Assembly: GCF_918698005.1 (NCBI RefSeq)
Contig: NZ_CAKKLJ010000012.1
Location: 1-40,594 of the forward strand
DNA: 40,594 bases
Source: Microbacterium sp. Bi121
Lineage (GTDB): Bacteria > Actinomycetota > Actinomycetes > Actinomycetales > Microbacteriaceae
Reading direction: 5' to 3'
Shown piece after piece: positions 1 through 6,847 of the stretch; position 1 is the first letter of the stretch; each line of letters opens with the position of its first letter. The notes beneath the pieces were generated by a model. That model made no database searches and had not been told where the DNA came from. It worked only from the letters and a program-made list of their open reading frames with translations. The position numbers and the translations under genes were made by a program.

Positions 1-2
1 CT

Positions 3-101
3 GCCGCAGCGGCCGGCGTTCTCTACGCCGCATGGCAGGCACTGCGCACGGATGACGAGCTCTGGGTCGCGGACGACCCGCTCGCAGCCCCCGACGCGTG
101 A
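3..101 (+). CDS. C-terminal end of a small membrane protein, possibly DLW-39 family (5' partial)
   Basis: The window opens inside an open frame that ends at the TGA at 99-101. The visible 32 residues start with an Ala-rich hydrophobic stretch (end of a membrane helix) followed by an acidic tail containing DDELWVADDP. Actinobacterial DLW-39 proteins are about 40 residues long, with one membrane helix and an acidic tail of the type DLW-x-x-A-T-D-P, so the match is suggestive. The stop overlaps the GTG at 98-100 of the next gene as GTGA, which implies translational coupling. The start lies outside the window. Another small single-helix protein is possible. Confidence 0.5.
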   Translation, partial: AAAAGVLYAAWQALRTDDELWVADDPLAAPDA

Positions 102-473
102 CCGATCCCCTCGACCGGGTCCGGGATCGTCAAGACGCTCGTGGTCAAGCGCAGCGACAACACGTACCTTTTCGCGCTGATCCCCGGTGGCCGCTCGATC
201 TCCTGGCCGAAGCTGCGTGCCCTCGTGGGCGTGAACAAGCTGCGGCTGCCGGAGCCCGAGCTCGCCCTTGCGGCGACGGGCTACGAGCGCGGTACCATCG
301 TTCCCGTCGGCAGCACGACCGACTGGCCGACCTACGCCGATGAGTCGATCGTCGGCGAGCGCATCGCGATGGGCGCCGGCGCCCACGGCTACAGTCTGTT
401 CGTCGACGCCGACGCGCTGATCGCCGCCTACGGCGCTACCGTCGCCGACATCTCGGTTCCCGAAGCTCTCTAG
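98..473 (+). pseudogene. YbaK/aminoacyl-tRNA editing domain protein with damaged N-terminus
   Basis: Positions 129-470 encode the core of a YbaK/prolyl-tRNA editing domain (IVKTLVVK at the start, then the GGRSISWPKL, GYERGTIVP and AMGAGAHGYSLF blocks). The family deacylates mischarged tRNA such as Cys-tRNA(Pro). The expected first 30-40 residues are missing from this frame. The GTG at 98 overlaps the upstream stop and reads MTDPLDR, which looks like a genuine N-terminus of this family, but it is in a different frame from the core. The simplest reading is an internal deletion of roughly 80-110 bp that also shifted the frame, near 119-128. A shortened protein could start at GTG 141 or 144, but it has no good ribosome site. 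The stop overlaps the convergent NUDIX gene by a shared CTAG. An assembly error is the main alternative. Confidence 0.62.
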
Positions 474-892
474 AAGAGCCCGGCCATCCGGAGCGCGATG
501 TCGACGAGCTTGACGCGCTGAAGCTCCTTGACCTCGGCCAGCGTGAACCACCCTGCCCTGTCGGTCGTTCCGTGCTCCTCGAACCTCAGGCTTCCACCCG
601 TGATGGTGGCCGAGTAGACGATCCGCAGGGTGTGCAGCGGAGCATCCGACCGATGTGACCGTCGGTTCGCCGGGATCACGCGCGAATTGATGCCGAGCAG
701 GTCGCCGACACGCGCCGTGTACCCGGTCTCCTCGTCGACCTCGCGGCGCATGGCGTCTTCTGGGTCCTCGCCGGCCTCGAGCCCGCCGCCTGGCATCGTC
801 CAGGCGGCACGGCGACCGTCGACCCAGCGCGCCAGCAGCACCCTGCCGTCATCATCGGTGATGACCGCGTACGCCGCGACGCGCAGATCCAT
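470..892 (-). CDS. NUDIX hydrolase
   Basis: 140-residue protein of the usual single-domain NUDIX size. The complete Nudix box is present: G36, E42, then R50-E51-V-D-E54-E55-T-G57-Y58, which provides the acidic ligands for the catalytic Mg2+. The family hydrolyses nucleoside diphosphates linked to another group. The substrate cannot be read from sequence; an (d)NTP or nucleotide-sugar house-cleaning role is usual. The ATG at 890-892 has no Shine-Dalgarno sequence, but a TATGGT box on this strand ends 6 nt before it, so the mRNA is probably leaderless. The gene converges on the damaged ybaK and shares the CTAG at 470-473 with it. Confidence 0.9.
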   Translation of the reverse strand: MDLRVAAYAVITDDDGRVLLARWVDGRRAAWTMPGGGLEAGEDPEDAMRREVDEETGYTARVGDLLGINSRVIPANRRSHRSDAPLHTLRIVYSATITGGSLRFEEHGTTDRAGWFTLAEVKELQRVKLVDIALRMAGLF

Positions 893-898
893 GGGTCA

Positions 899-904
899 AC
901 CATA
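899..904 (-). promoter_or_regulatory. -10 box for leaderless NUDIX gene
   Basis: TATGGT on the minus strand, 6 nt from the ATG at 892. Transcription would start at or next to the start codon. No clear -35 is visible. Confidence 0.5.
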
Positions 905-986
905 GTGCGACGCGGGTGTCGCTTCGTGCCGCTTGTCGCGCATCCGGGTGGCGTCACGGGGCACCTCCCAGCGTGCAGGGTCCGTC

Positions 987-2120
987 TCAGCGCCCCATCG
1001 CGTCGACCGCTTTCTCCAGGCGCGCGACCGTTCCGTCGACGTCGGCGAGTTTGTCGAGTCCGAACAGGCCGATGCGGAATGTCGAGAAGCCCTCAGGCTC
1101 GTCGCAGTGCAGGGGCACGCCGGCTGCGATCTGGAGCCCCTGTTCCTTGAATGCGGCACCGGACTTCAGTGCGGGATCATCCGTGTGCACGACGACGACG
1201 CCGGGGGCGGCGAACTCGGAGGCTGCGACCGACGGCAGACCACGCTCGGCGAGGAGGCTGCGAACCCGCGAACCGAGTTCGACCTGGGCCGCACGAAGCT
1301 GCTCGAATCCGCGATCGCGCGTCTCGACCATGGCGGCGAGGTTGCGCACCAGCGCATCGGTCGGCATCGTCGCGTGGTACGCAGGGCGACCGGCACGGTA
1401 CTCGTCGGCGATCGCCAGCCACTTGGCGAGGTCGATCGCGAAGCTCGTCGACGGACGGTTGATGACGGCATCCCGACCCGCCTCGCTCAGCATGACGTAC
1501 CCCGCGGCCGGCGTTCCGCTCCAGCCCTTCTGCGGAGCGCTGAGCAGCACATCGACGCCGAGCGCCTTCATGTCGACCCACATCGCACCCGAGGCGATGC
1601 AGTCCAGCACCAGCAGGCCGCCGACCTCGTGCACCGCATCGGCGAGCGCACGCACGTAGTCGTCCGGCAGGATCATGCCGGCCGCGGTCTCGACATGCGG
1701 AGCGAAGACGACCTCAGGACGGCGAGCGCGAACCGCCGCGACGACCTCGTCGATCGGCGTCGGGGACCAGGCCGCCTGCACGTCGTCGCTGTCCGGCCGG
1801 GCGGTGAGCACGGTGACGTCGTCGCTGATGCCGGCGGCATCCAGGATCTGCGACCAGCGGAACGAGAACAGACCGTTCCGCACGACGAGGGTGCGGCGAC
1901 CGGTCGCGAGCTGGCGGGCGACCGCCTCCATCGCGTATGTGCCACCTCCCGGGACGACCGCAGACGTGTGCGCGCCGTAGGCCTCGTCGAGGATGCCGAG
2001 CAGCTGCTGCATCACGCCGACGAAACGGGCGGACATGTGGTTCAGGGAGCGGTCGGTGAAGACCACCGAGTACTCGAGCAGGCCACCGGGGTCGACGTCA
2101 TCGTGCGGGAGGGAGGTCAT
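987..2120 (-). CDS. class V aminotransferase (serine-pyruvate / alanine-glyoxylate type)
   Basis: 377 residues, the normal length for PLP-dependent class V aminotransferases of the alanine-glyoxylate/serine-pyruvate group. Visible features are the phosphate-binding G-G-G-T near 58-61, the cofactor-contacting Asp in VLDCIAS (D173), and the Schiff-base Lys in SAPQKGWSG (K198). The C-terminal small domain ends at the stop. It probably transfers an amino group between a small amino acid and a 2-oxo acid in the cytoplasm; the exact substrates are unknown. It is a single gene, divergent from the DUF1801-like gene across about 100 bp. The ATG at 2120 fits the family N-terminus. Confidence 0.85.
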   Translation of the reverse strand: MTSLPHDDVDPGGLLEYSVVFTDRSLNHMSARFVGVMQQLLGILDEAYGAHTSAVVPGGGTYAMEAVARQLATGRRTLVVRNGLFSFRWSQILDAAGISDDVTVLTARPDSDDVQAAWSPTPIDEVVAAVRARRPEVVFAPHVETAAGMILPDDYVRALADAVHEVGGLLVLDCIASGAMWVDMKALGVDVLLSAPQKGWSGTPAAGYVMLSEAGRDAVINRPSTSFAIDLAKWLAIADEYRAGRPAYHATMPTDALVRNLAAMVETRDRGFEQLRAAQVELGSRVRSLLAERGLPSVAASEFAAPGVVVVHTDDPALKSGAAFKEQGLQIAAGVPLHCDEPEGFSTFRIGLFGLDKLADVDGTVARLEKAVDAMGR

Positions 2121-2192
2121 GCGCCCAGCATCCCATACGGCGGTCGATGCGATCGGTCAGGAATCGAGAAGCACCAGCGTTCGCTGCGTTCG

Positions 2193-2198
2193 TAATCT
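2193..2198 (+). promoter_or_regulatory. -10 box for the DUF1801-like gene
   Basis: TAATCT lies 23 nt before the ATG at 2222, with the ribosome site AAGGAG at about 2210-2215 between them, so this promoter gives a short conventional leader. No convincing -35 is seen. Confidence 0.4.
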
Positions 2199-2221
2199 GT
2201 TCTCAGACGAAGGAGAGACGC

Positions 2222-2665
2222 ATGAGCGAGAAGAACTTCAGCGACGAAGAGCGCGCTGCCATGAAGGCCAAGCTGGATGAGAGCAAGAAGTCCAGGTCAC
2301 GGGCGAAGAAGAGCCCCGAAGAGGTGCGTGCGGAGGGCGCGGCCGAGATCGCTGCCAAGATCGCGGAGATGCCCGATGACGACCGGATGCTGGGGGAGAG
2401 ACTCTCGGCGATGGTGACCGAGAACGCCCCGCACCTCGTGCCGAGGACGTACTACGGGATGCCGGCGTGGGCGAACGAGGCGGGCAAGGTCGTCTGCTTC
2501 TACAAGCCGAAGTCGAAGTTCAAGGTGCGGTACTCGACGTTCGAGTTCGATCAGGCAGCTCACCTCGACGACGGCAACGTATGGCCGACCGCGTACGCGG
2601 TGACCGCCGTGACGGACGCCGACCTGACGTTCCTGGCCGAGCGGGTGCGACTCGCGGCGGGCTGA
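2222..2665 (+). CDS. DUF1801-like (YdhG/CyaY-like fold) protein
   Basis: 147 residues. The N-terminal 45 residues are Lys/Glu-rich and probably helical (MSEKNFSDEERAAMK and following). The remainder has the DUF1801 signature: repeated small helices, then YYGMPAWANEAGKVVCFYKPKSKF and a Phe/Tyr-rich beta segment. Relatives in actinobacteria are widespread single-domain proteins of unknown function; some Gram-positive members have been called iron chaperones, which is not established here. The ATG at 2222 was chosen over an upstream in-frame ATG because AAGGAG precedes it at the right distance. A strong palindrome follows the gene at 2677-2760. Confidence 0.75.
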   Translation: MSEKNFSDEERAAMKAKLDESKKSRSRAKKSPEEVRAEGAAEIAAKIAEMPDDDRMLGERLSAMVTENAPHLVPRTYYGMPAWANEAGKVVCFYKPKSKFKVRYSTFEFDQAAHLDDGNVWPTAYAVTAVTDADLTFLAERVRLAAG

Positions 2666-2676
2666 CGCGCGCCTCT

Positions 2677-2760
2677 CGCCGAGGCCCCTCCGGGCCGTCG
2701 GCGCCCCCTCTGGTTTGCGTGAATCAGAGGGGGCGCCGATGCTCAGAGGGGGCCTCGGCG
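2677..2760. terminator. nested double palindrome after the DUF1801-like gene
   Basis: An inner perfect 15-bp inverted repeat, TCGGCGCCCCCTCTG at 2698-2712 and its complement at 2725-2739, has a 12-nt loop. An outer pair, CGCCGAGGCCCCTC at 2677-2690 and its near-complement at 2746-2760, encloses it. There is no T-run. It probably ends transcription of the upstream gene and insulates the aromatic leader, but other roles are possible. Confidence 0.5.
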
Positions 2761-2781
2761 CGGGACATCCGCGGGATGAGG

Positions 2782-2787
2782 TAGTGT
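2782..2787 (+). promoter_or_regulatory. -10 box for the aromatic leader peptide
   Basis: TAGTGT ends 7 nt before the ATG at 2795, so the transcript should begin at the leader peptide start codon. No matching -35 is visible. Confidence 0.45.
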
Positions 2788-2794
2788 TCTTCGC

Positions 2795-2854
2795 ATGACA
2801 ACCCGTTGGTATGCGTATTTCGAGTCGGCTCTGGAGGGGCCGGCGCAGAACTAG
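2795..2854 (+). CDS. aromatic-rich leader peptide of the DAHP synthase gene
   Basis: A 19-codon frame reads MTTRWYAYFESALEGPAQN. It has Trp5, Tyr6, Tyr8 and Phe9 in five positions, a density far above chance and covering all three end products of the shikimate pathway. It sits 106 bp before the DAHP synthase start and is followed by competing hairpins. Aromatic leader peptides ahead of DAHP synthase genes are known in actinobacteria (aroR before aroF in Corynebacterium glutamicum). Ribosome stalling at these codons when charged aromatic tRNA is short would change folding downstream. The start has no ribosome site but has a TAGTGT box 7 nt upstream, consistent with a leaderless start. Confidence 0.75.
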   Translation: MTTRWYAYFESALEGPAQN

Positions 2855-2902
2855 CGCGCACCAACCCTTCAGAGCCGACAAGCCAGAGCATTCGCTCTGG
2901 CT
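2824..2902 (+). promoter_or_regulatory. attenuator-like RNA structure before DAHP synthase
   Basis: Segment 1 (GTCGGCTCTG, 2824-2833, inside the leader codons) is perfectly complementary to segment 2 (CAGAGCCGAC, 2870-2879). Segment 3 (AGCCAGAGC, 2881-2889) and segment 4 (GCTCTGGCT, 2894-2902) form a 9-bp hairpin with an ATTC loop, followed by TTCG. Segments 1 and 3, and 2 and 4, can also pair through GGCTCTGG/CCAGAGC and CAGAGC/GCTCTG, giving mutually exclusive folds as in a classical attenuator. A ribosome stalled on the Trp/Tyr/Phe codons would cover or approach segment 1. The T-run is weak, so a terminator is inferred and translational control is possible. Confidence 0.65.
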
Positions 2903-2960
2903 TTCGCCGTTTGCGGCGGGCTCTGCATCCCGGGTCCGCTGCCGAAATAGGACAGGACCC

Positions 2961-4034
2961 ATGAGCACCATCACTGCGATCGAGACCACCGCCGACCTGC
3001 ACGTCTCGAGATTCACGACTCTCCCGTCTCCTGGCGACATCGCCGCCGAGCTGCCGATCGGGGATGAGCGGGCGGGACTCGTCGCCCGCACCCGCGACGA
3101 GATCAGGGCGATCATGGCGGGGGAGGACGACCGGCTTCTCGTCGTCGCCGGCCCGTGTTCGATCCACGACACGGCGGCCGGGCTCGAGTACGCCGGCCGC
3201 CTCGTTCGAGCAGCCGAAGAGCACCGTGACGATCTGCTCATCGTCATGCGCACCTACTTCGAGAAGCCGCGTACGACGGTCGGCTGGAAGGGACTCATCA
3301 ACGACCCGCACCTCGATGGCAGTCACGACATCGAGACCGGGCTGCGGATGGCGCGCGGATTCCTCCGCGATGTGACGGCGCTCGGGATGCCGTGCGCCAC
3401 CGAGTTCCTCGAGCCGATCAGCCCGCAGTACACCGCTGACCTCATCACGTGGGGGGCGATCGGCGCGCGGACCACCGAGAGTCAGATCCATCGGCAGCTG
3501 GCATCCGGACTGTCGATGCCGATCGGTTTCAAGAACGGCATGGACGGCGGGCTTCAGGTGGCGCTGGATGCTGCCGCCGCGGCATCCGCACCGCAGGCGT
3601 TCTTGGGAATCGGCGCCGACGGCCGAGCGAGTCTCGTGTCCACGACGGGCAACCCGGACACATCGATCATCCTGCGCGGGGGAGCGGATGGCCCGAACTA
3701 CGACGCAGCTCACGTCGCCGAGGCCGCTGGTCGGCTGGATGCCGCGATGCTCACCCCGCGCGTGATCATCGACGCGAGCCACGGCAACAGCCGCAAGGAC
3801 CACGTGCGTCAGGCCGTCGTCGCCTCGGAGCTCGGCGAGCAGATCGCGGCCGGCGGCGCGGCGATCGCCGGCGTGATGCTCGAGAGCAACCTCCTTGCGG
3901 GCGCGCAGAAGCTCGATGTCTCGGCACGGACGCGGCTCACATACGGCCAGAGCGTGACGGATGCCTGCATGGGCTGGGATGCCACGACCACCGCCTTCGC
4001 GGTGCTGGCGGACGGGGTGCGCCGGCGGCGCTGA
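2961..4034 (+). CDS. aroG: 3-deoxy-7-phosphoheptulonate (DAHP) synthase, class I
   Basis: 357 residues, matching AroF/G/H-type DAHP synthases. The enzyme condenses phosphoenolpyruvate with erythrose 4-phosphate, the first step of the shikimate pathway. Visible motifs are GPCSIHD (residues 64-70, with metal ligand C66), YFEKPRTTVGWKGLINDP for substrate binding, GARTTESQIHR, and HGNSRKDH near the C-terminus. The ATG at 2961 was chosen because an in-frame extension upstream runs through the leader peptide and attenuator and lacks family similarity. The gene stands alone behind an aromatic leader, so feedback by aromatic amino acid supply is likely. It is followed by a bidirectional palindrome at 4053-4106. 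The paralogue name (aroF, aroG or aroH) is not certain. Confidence 0.93.
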   Translation: MSTITAIETTADLHVSRFTTLPSPGDIAAELPIGDERAGLVARTRDEIRAIMAGEDDRLLVVAGPCSIHDTAAGLEYAGRLVRAAEEHRDDLLIVMRTYFEKPRTTVGWKGLINDPHLDGSHDIETGLRMARGFLRDVTALGMPCATEFLEPISPQYTADLITWGAIGARTTESQIHRQLASGLSMPIGFKNGMDGGLQVALDAAAAASAPQAFLGIGADGRASLVSTTGNPDTSIILRGGADGPNYDAAHVAEAAGRLDAAMLTPRVIIDASHGNSRKDHVRQAVVASELGEQIAAGGAAIAGVMLESNLLAGAQKLDVSARTRLTYGQSVTDACMGWDATTTAFAVLADGVRRRR

Positions 4035-4052
4035 GCCTGCATCGCCGCGCAT

Positions 4053-4106
4053 GATGGGAGGAAAGTGGTCGGTTCTCGAACGCCGATCGACCACTTTCCT
4101 CCCATC
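4053..4106. terminator. bidirectional terminator, copy 1 of a repeated palindrome
   Basis: A perfect 19-bp inverted repeat with a 16-nt loop: the arm at 4088-4106 reads CGACCACTTTCCTCCCATC and 4053-4071 is its complement. It lies between the convergent DAHP synthase and alpha/beta hydrolase genes; the hydrolase stop codon (4105-4107) overlaps its right arm. The same 19-mer recurs at 5068-5086. Confidence 0.7.
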
Positions 4107-5001
4107 AAAGGCCGGGATCGGGCGTGTCGAGCGAGGACTGACCCCCGTCGAGCACCGCCCGCAGCGTGTCTGCGAAGGCCGCCGGATCGTTGCCGGGCGA
4201 CCATTCGCTCGCCGCGAATCCACCGTGATCACCGGGGAACACGACAGGTTCGACACCCAGCAGAGCGGCGAGCGCTCGCCCACCCCGTGCCGGCATCCCG
4301 CCGCCGCTGGCGGCGCCGATCGCGAGAACGATGCGCGCGCCGGATGCTTTCAGCGCCGCGGAATCCGGCACGAACGCTGGCATCGCCATGTTGTATCCGA
4401 GCAGGGCATCATCTCGCGATCCGTCGTCGTCCGTGGGCAGACCGAACTGGGCCGGATCCGGGGCAGGCTGATCGAGGTAATCCGCCCGCAGCGGTTCGAC
4501 CTGGCTCACCAGCTGGATGAACTTCGCCATCGCCGGACCGAATCCGTCTCGGCGGTACGTGTCGACGATGTCGGCGTTGACCTTCGTGATCGTCTCGGCA
4601 TCCTCGAGCAGCACGGTCAGCGGCGGCTCATGCGCCACGAGCGTGCGCACGTCATCGGGGTGGCTCGAGACCCAGGGGAGCGCGGCAACGGCTCCGCCGC
4701 TCGAAGCGAACGCGTCGACGGGGCCGAGCCCGATGGCCTCAGCCACTCGGTGGAGGTCGTCACCGTGGATGTCGTACGTCACCTCGCCGCCGTCCTTCAG
4801 GTGACTGCGCTCTGCGATGCGCGGGTCGTAGGTGATGACGGTGCGGTCGCCGAAGTGTGCGATCAGTTGAGTGAAGCCCGACGCCCCCATCGGCGAGCCG
4901 AAGACGAACAGCGGCGGATGATCGCCGGCGTTCTCGGGTTCATGGACGTCGTAAGTGAGAATCGCCCCTGGTACGTCCAGGGTGTGCGTCGTCGTCGACA
5001 T
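4105..5001 (-). CDS. alpha/beta hydrolase
   Basis: 298 residues with the alpha/beta-hydrolase fold order: PLFVFGSPMGASGF (oxyanion region), TYDPR, the nucleophile elbow FASSGGAVAALPW with Ser in A-S-S-G-G, and the catalytic His in GDHGGF near residue 270. The substrate is unknown; esterase or haloperoxidase-like activity is typical of the family. The ATG at 4999-5001 has no ribosome site, but TATCGT on this strand ends 6 nt before it, suggesting a leaderless mRNA. An open frame continues upstream but lacks similarity and crosses a palindrome. Both ends of the gene are flanked by copies of the same repeated palindrome. Confidence 0.85.
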   Translation of the reverse strand: MSTTTHTLDVPGAILTYDVHEPENAGDHPPLFVFGSPMGASGFTQLIAHFGDRTVITYDPRIAERSHLKDGGEVTYDIHGDDLHRVAEAIGLGPVDAFASSGGAVAALPWVSSHPDDVRTLVAHEPPLTVLLEDAETITKVNADIVDTYRRDGFGPAMAKFIQLVSQVEPLRADYLDQPAPDPAQFGLPTDDDGSRDDALLGYNMAMPAFVPDSAALKASGARIVLAIGAASGGGMPARGGRALAALLGVEPVVFPGDHGGFAASEWSPGNDPAAFADTLRAVLDGGQSSLDTPDPGL

Positions 5002-5007
5002 GCTCTG

Positions 5008-5013
5008 ACGATA
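5008..5013 (-). promoter_or_regulatory. -10 box for leaderless alpha/beta hydrolase gene
   Basis: TATCGT on the minus strand, 6 nt from the ATG at 5001. Confidence 0.5.
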
Positions 5014-5032
5014 CGTGATCGACTCGCCCCGT

Positions 5033-5086
5033 GATAGGAGGGAAGTGATCGGCTTCCACGCTGGGACCGACCACTTTCCTCCCATC
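5033..5086. repeat. copy 2 of the repeated palindrome, probable terminator
   Basis: The right arm at 5067-5086 contains the same CGACCACTTTCCTCCCATC as copy 1. The left arm at 5033-5052 is its complement with three mismatches. It lies just after the SHOCT gene on the minus strand, so it probably terminates that transcript before the hydrolase promoter. Confidence 0.65.
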
Positions 5087-5108
5087 GCCGAGGTGGGTGG
5101 GACGGCGG

Positions 5109-5378
5109 CTACGTCTTGTCGCGCAGCACGGCACGGCGCGAGCGGTATTCGTCCTCTCCGATCTCTCCGGCGGCGAAGCGGGTGGCGAGAGCCGCCTCGG
5201 CCTCGCGGCGCGGTGCGAGGTTGTGACGGCGGCGCGAGAGGACGATCGCGGTGATGATGCCGCCCGCGATCAGGACGAACCAGACGATCGGGAAGATCGG
5301 CCAGAAGAAGCCCGGGCCGTCGAATCCGCCCCAGTGGTGGTCTTGCTCGGCGAGGGCGATGAGTGCTGCAGTGGTCAT
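5109..5378 (-). CDS. SHOCT-domain small membrane protein
   Basis: 89 residues. The N-terminal half has a His/Gly/Phe-rich stretch and one strongly hydrophobic helix (about 25-47), followed by RRRH, which suggests the C-terminus is cytoplasmic. Residues 58-86 form a SHOCT module (LATRFAAGEIGEDEYRSRRAVL), a short C-terminal helical motif thought to mediate oligomerisation. The start ATG at 5378 is preceded by a GGGGGT purine-rich stretch. A composite operator at 5447-5479 lies 69 bp upstream, and a second copy sits in front of the neighbouring two-component regulator operon, so this gene is a candidate target of that system. Confidence 0.8.
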   Translation of the reverse strand: MTTAALIALAEQDHHWGGFDGPGFFWPIFPIVWFVLIAGGIITAIVLSRRRHNLAPRREAEAALATRFAAGEIGEDEYRSRRAVLRDKT

Positions 5379-5446
5379 GAGAGACCCCCTTCGTTATCGG
5401 ATGCCCCGACTCTCGCGGCGATCGCAGCCTGTGCCATCTGCCGCTC

Positions 5447-5479
5447 GACGTAACCTCGCGTACGTCAGCGCGCGTACGC
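5447..5479. promoter_or_regulatory. composite operator, copy A (GACGTA-N8-TACGTC-N5-GCGTACGC)
   Basis: GACGTA at 5447-5452 and TACGTC at 5461-5466 form a perfect inverted repeat with an 8-nt spacer; the palindrome GCGTACGC follows at 5472-5479. The same three blocks at the same spacings occur at 6783-6815 before the response-regulator operon. It is placed upstream of the SHOCT gene and just downstream of the kinase gene. Confidence 0.7.
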
Positions 5480-5513
5480 CGGCTCGTCCAGGGACGGCGG
5501 CTCACTCAACGGC

Positions 5514-6623
5514 TCACCCGGGAAGGACGGCAGCGACCCGGAATTCGCCGCCGGCGCTGGTCACGGAGATCTCGCCTCCCACGTCGGCGACGCGACGACG
5601 CATGCCGGTGATCCCGAAGCCCTCGTCGATGGGTGCGACGGATGCCGTGGGGTTGACGACTTCGACGTGCACGGCATCCGGCTCGTACTGCACCCCGACG
5701 CGGGCGTGACGCTCTGTCGCGTGCTTGGCGACGTTCGTGAGCGACTCCTGCACGACGCGATAGGCGGCGACGCCCACCGCAGGGTCGACGGTGCGGGCAT
5801 CCCCGGTGATCGTCAGATCGATATGGATGCCGGATTCGCGCATCCGCGCGCACAGATCCGCGATGCGGGTGAGGCCCGGCGTGGGTGCGCGCGAGTCCTG
5901 CGACACCGCACCGCCCTCCGGCGCGATGGCCGCGAGGGTAGCGCGCAGCTCGGCGAGCGCGTCCGCGCTGGCCCGACTGATCGCCTCGAGGGCGATGGCG
6001 GACTGCTCGGGCTTGCGATCGCGAACATGCAGCGCGATGTCGGCCTGCATCTGTATCGCGGCGAGCCCGTGCCCGACGATGTCGTGGACCTCGGATGCCA
6101 GTCGCAGGCGCTCATCGTCGACGGCACGGCGTTCGGTCTCGGCACGCTGGCGCTCCGCGGCATCCACGACGAGACGGCGCGTCAGCCCCACGGTGAACGG
6201 TACGACGATCCAGGCCAGCGCAGGCACCAGCCCCCAGAAGCCCTCGAGCGCATCCGGGTTCGTGAACAGCCGCACGGCCAGCAGCGGCAGCGCGATCACG
6301 GCAGCGATGACCGCGATCCTGAGGCGCTCGCGCCGCGCAAGCGTGTACGTGGCGATGACGAGGCTCAGCAGAATCGGCCCGAACGGGTACCCCAGCACGA
6401 GGTACGTGGTGACGGCGACTGTGCAGATCGCGAACGAGATCAGCGGCCACCACCGCAGCGCGCCGGCAGACACCGCTGCAGCGACGACGAGGACGATAGC
6501 CCAGCCGTCGACCGTGTGCGTCTGGTTGCCCCAGGCGTTCAGGAAGCGCAGGCTCCCCAGCCCGATGAGCACGAGGAATGCGGTCAGGAGAAGGTTCCCG
6601 ACGAGACTCCGTGTCGTGCGCAT
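5514..6623 (-). CDS. two-component sensor histidine kinase (HisKA_3 type)
   Basis: 369 residues. The first about 150 residues hold several hydrophobic helices without a large extracellular domain, so sensing is probably within the membrane. The dimerisation/phosphoacceptor motif is RLASEVHDIVGHGLAAIQMQ with H180; the N box is VQESLTNVAKHA (291-302) and the G box GFGITGMRRRV (335-345). The usual D-N-G between them is degenerate, as in some members. This is a NarL-partner type kinase. The ATG at 6623 (MRTTRSL) was chosen over one 33 nt further upstream because the extra residues are hydrophilic and atypical. Its likely partner is the divergent regulator at 7190-7840. Confidence 0.9.
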   Translation of the reverse strand: MRTTRSLVGNLLLTAFLVLIGLGSLRFLNAWGNQTHTVDGWAIVLVVAAAVSAGALRWWPLISFAICTVAVTTYLVLGYPFGPILLSLVIATYTLARRERLRIAVIAAVIALPLLAVRLFTNPDALEGFWGLVPALAWIVVPFTVGLTRRLVVDAAERQRAETERRAVDDERLRLASEVHDIVGHGLAAIQMQADIALHVRDRKPEQSAIALEAISRASADALAELRATLAAIAPEGGAVSQDSRAPTPGLTRIADLCARMRESGIHIDLTITGDARTVDPAVGVAAYRVVQESLTNVAKHATERHARVGVQYEPDAVHVEVVNPTASVAPIDEGFGITGMRRRVADVGGEISVTSAGGEFRVAAVLPG

Positions 6624-6781
6624 CACCTCACCATCGTGCCCGACGCGGGGCGGCACCGACAGTGCGTCGCGGGGTCAGGCTGGTGCCGGCGATGAGGATG
6701 AGCGCGTCAGTCGGGGGCGACAGCGTTCGTCTGTTCATGACCTCAGCTTGTTCGGGTTGCACCACGACGTCGCCCTGCACA

Positions 6782-6815
6782 GGACGTACTCGGAGATACG
6801 TCCGTTGGCGTACGC
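6782..6815. promoter_or_regulatory. composite operator, copy B
   Basis: GGACGTA at 6782-6788 and TACGTCC at 6797-6803 form a 7-bp perfect inverted repeat with an 8-nt spacer; GCGTACGC follows at 6808-6815. Core blocks and spacings are identical to copy A at 5447-5479. It lies 33 bp before the small membrane protein gene, near where a -35 element would be, in the region between the kinase and the regulator operon. Confidence 0.72.
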
Positions 6816-6847
6816 ATTGGAAGCGCGCTGTGCCGAGACTGGAAGTC

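Noticed and set aside
933..2195. Long open frame on the plus strand opposite the aminotransferase gene
   Set aside because: Arg/His-rich translation with no domain; a shadow of the minus-strand gene caused by high GC at third positions.
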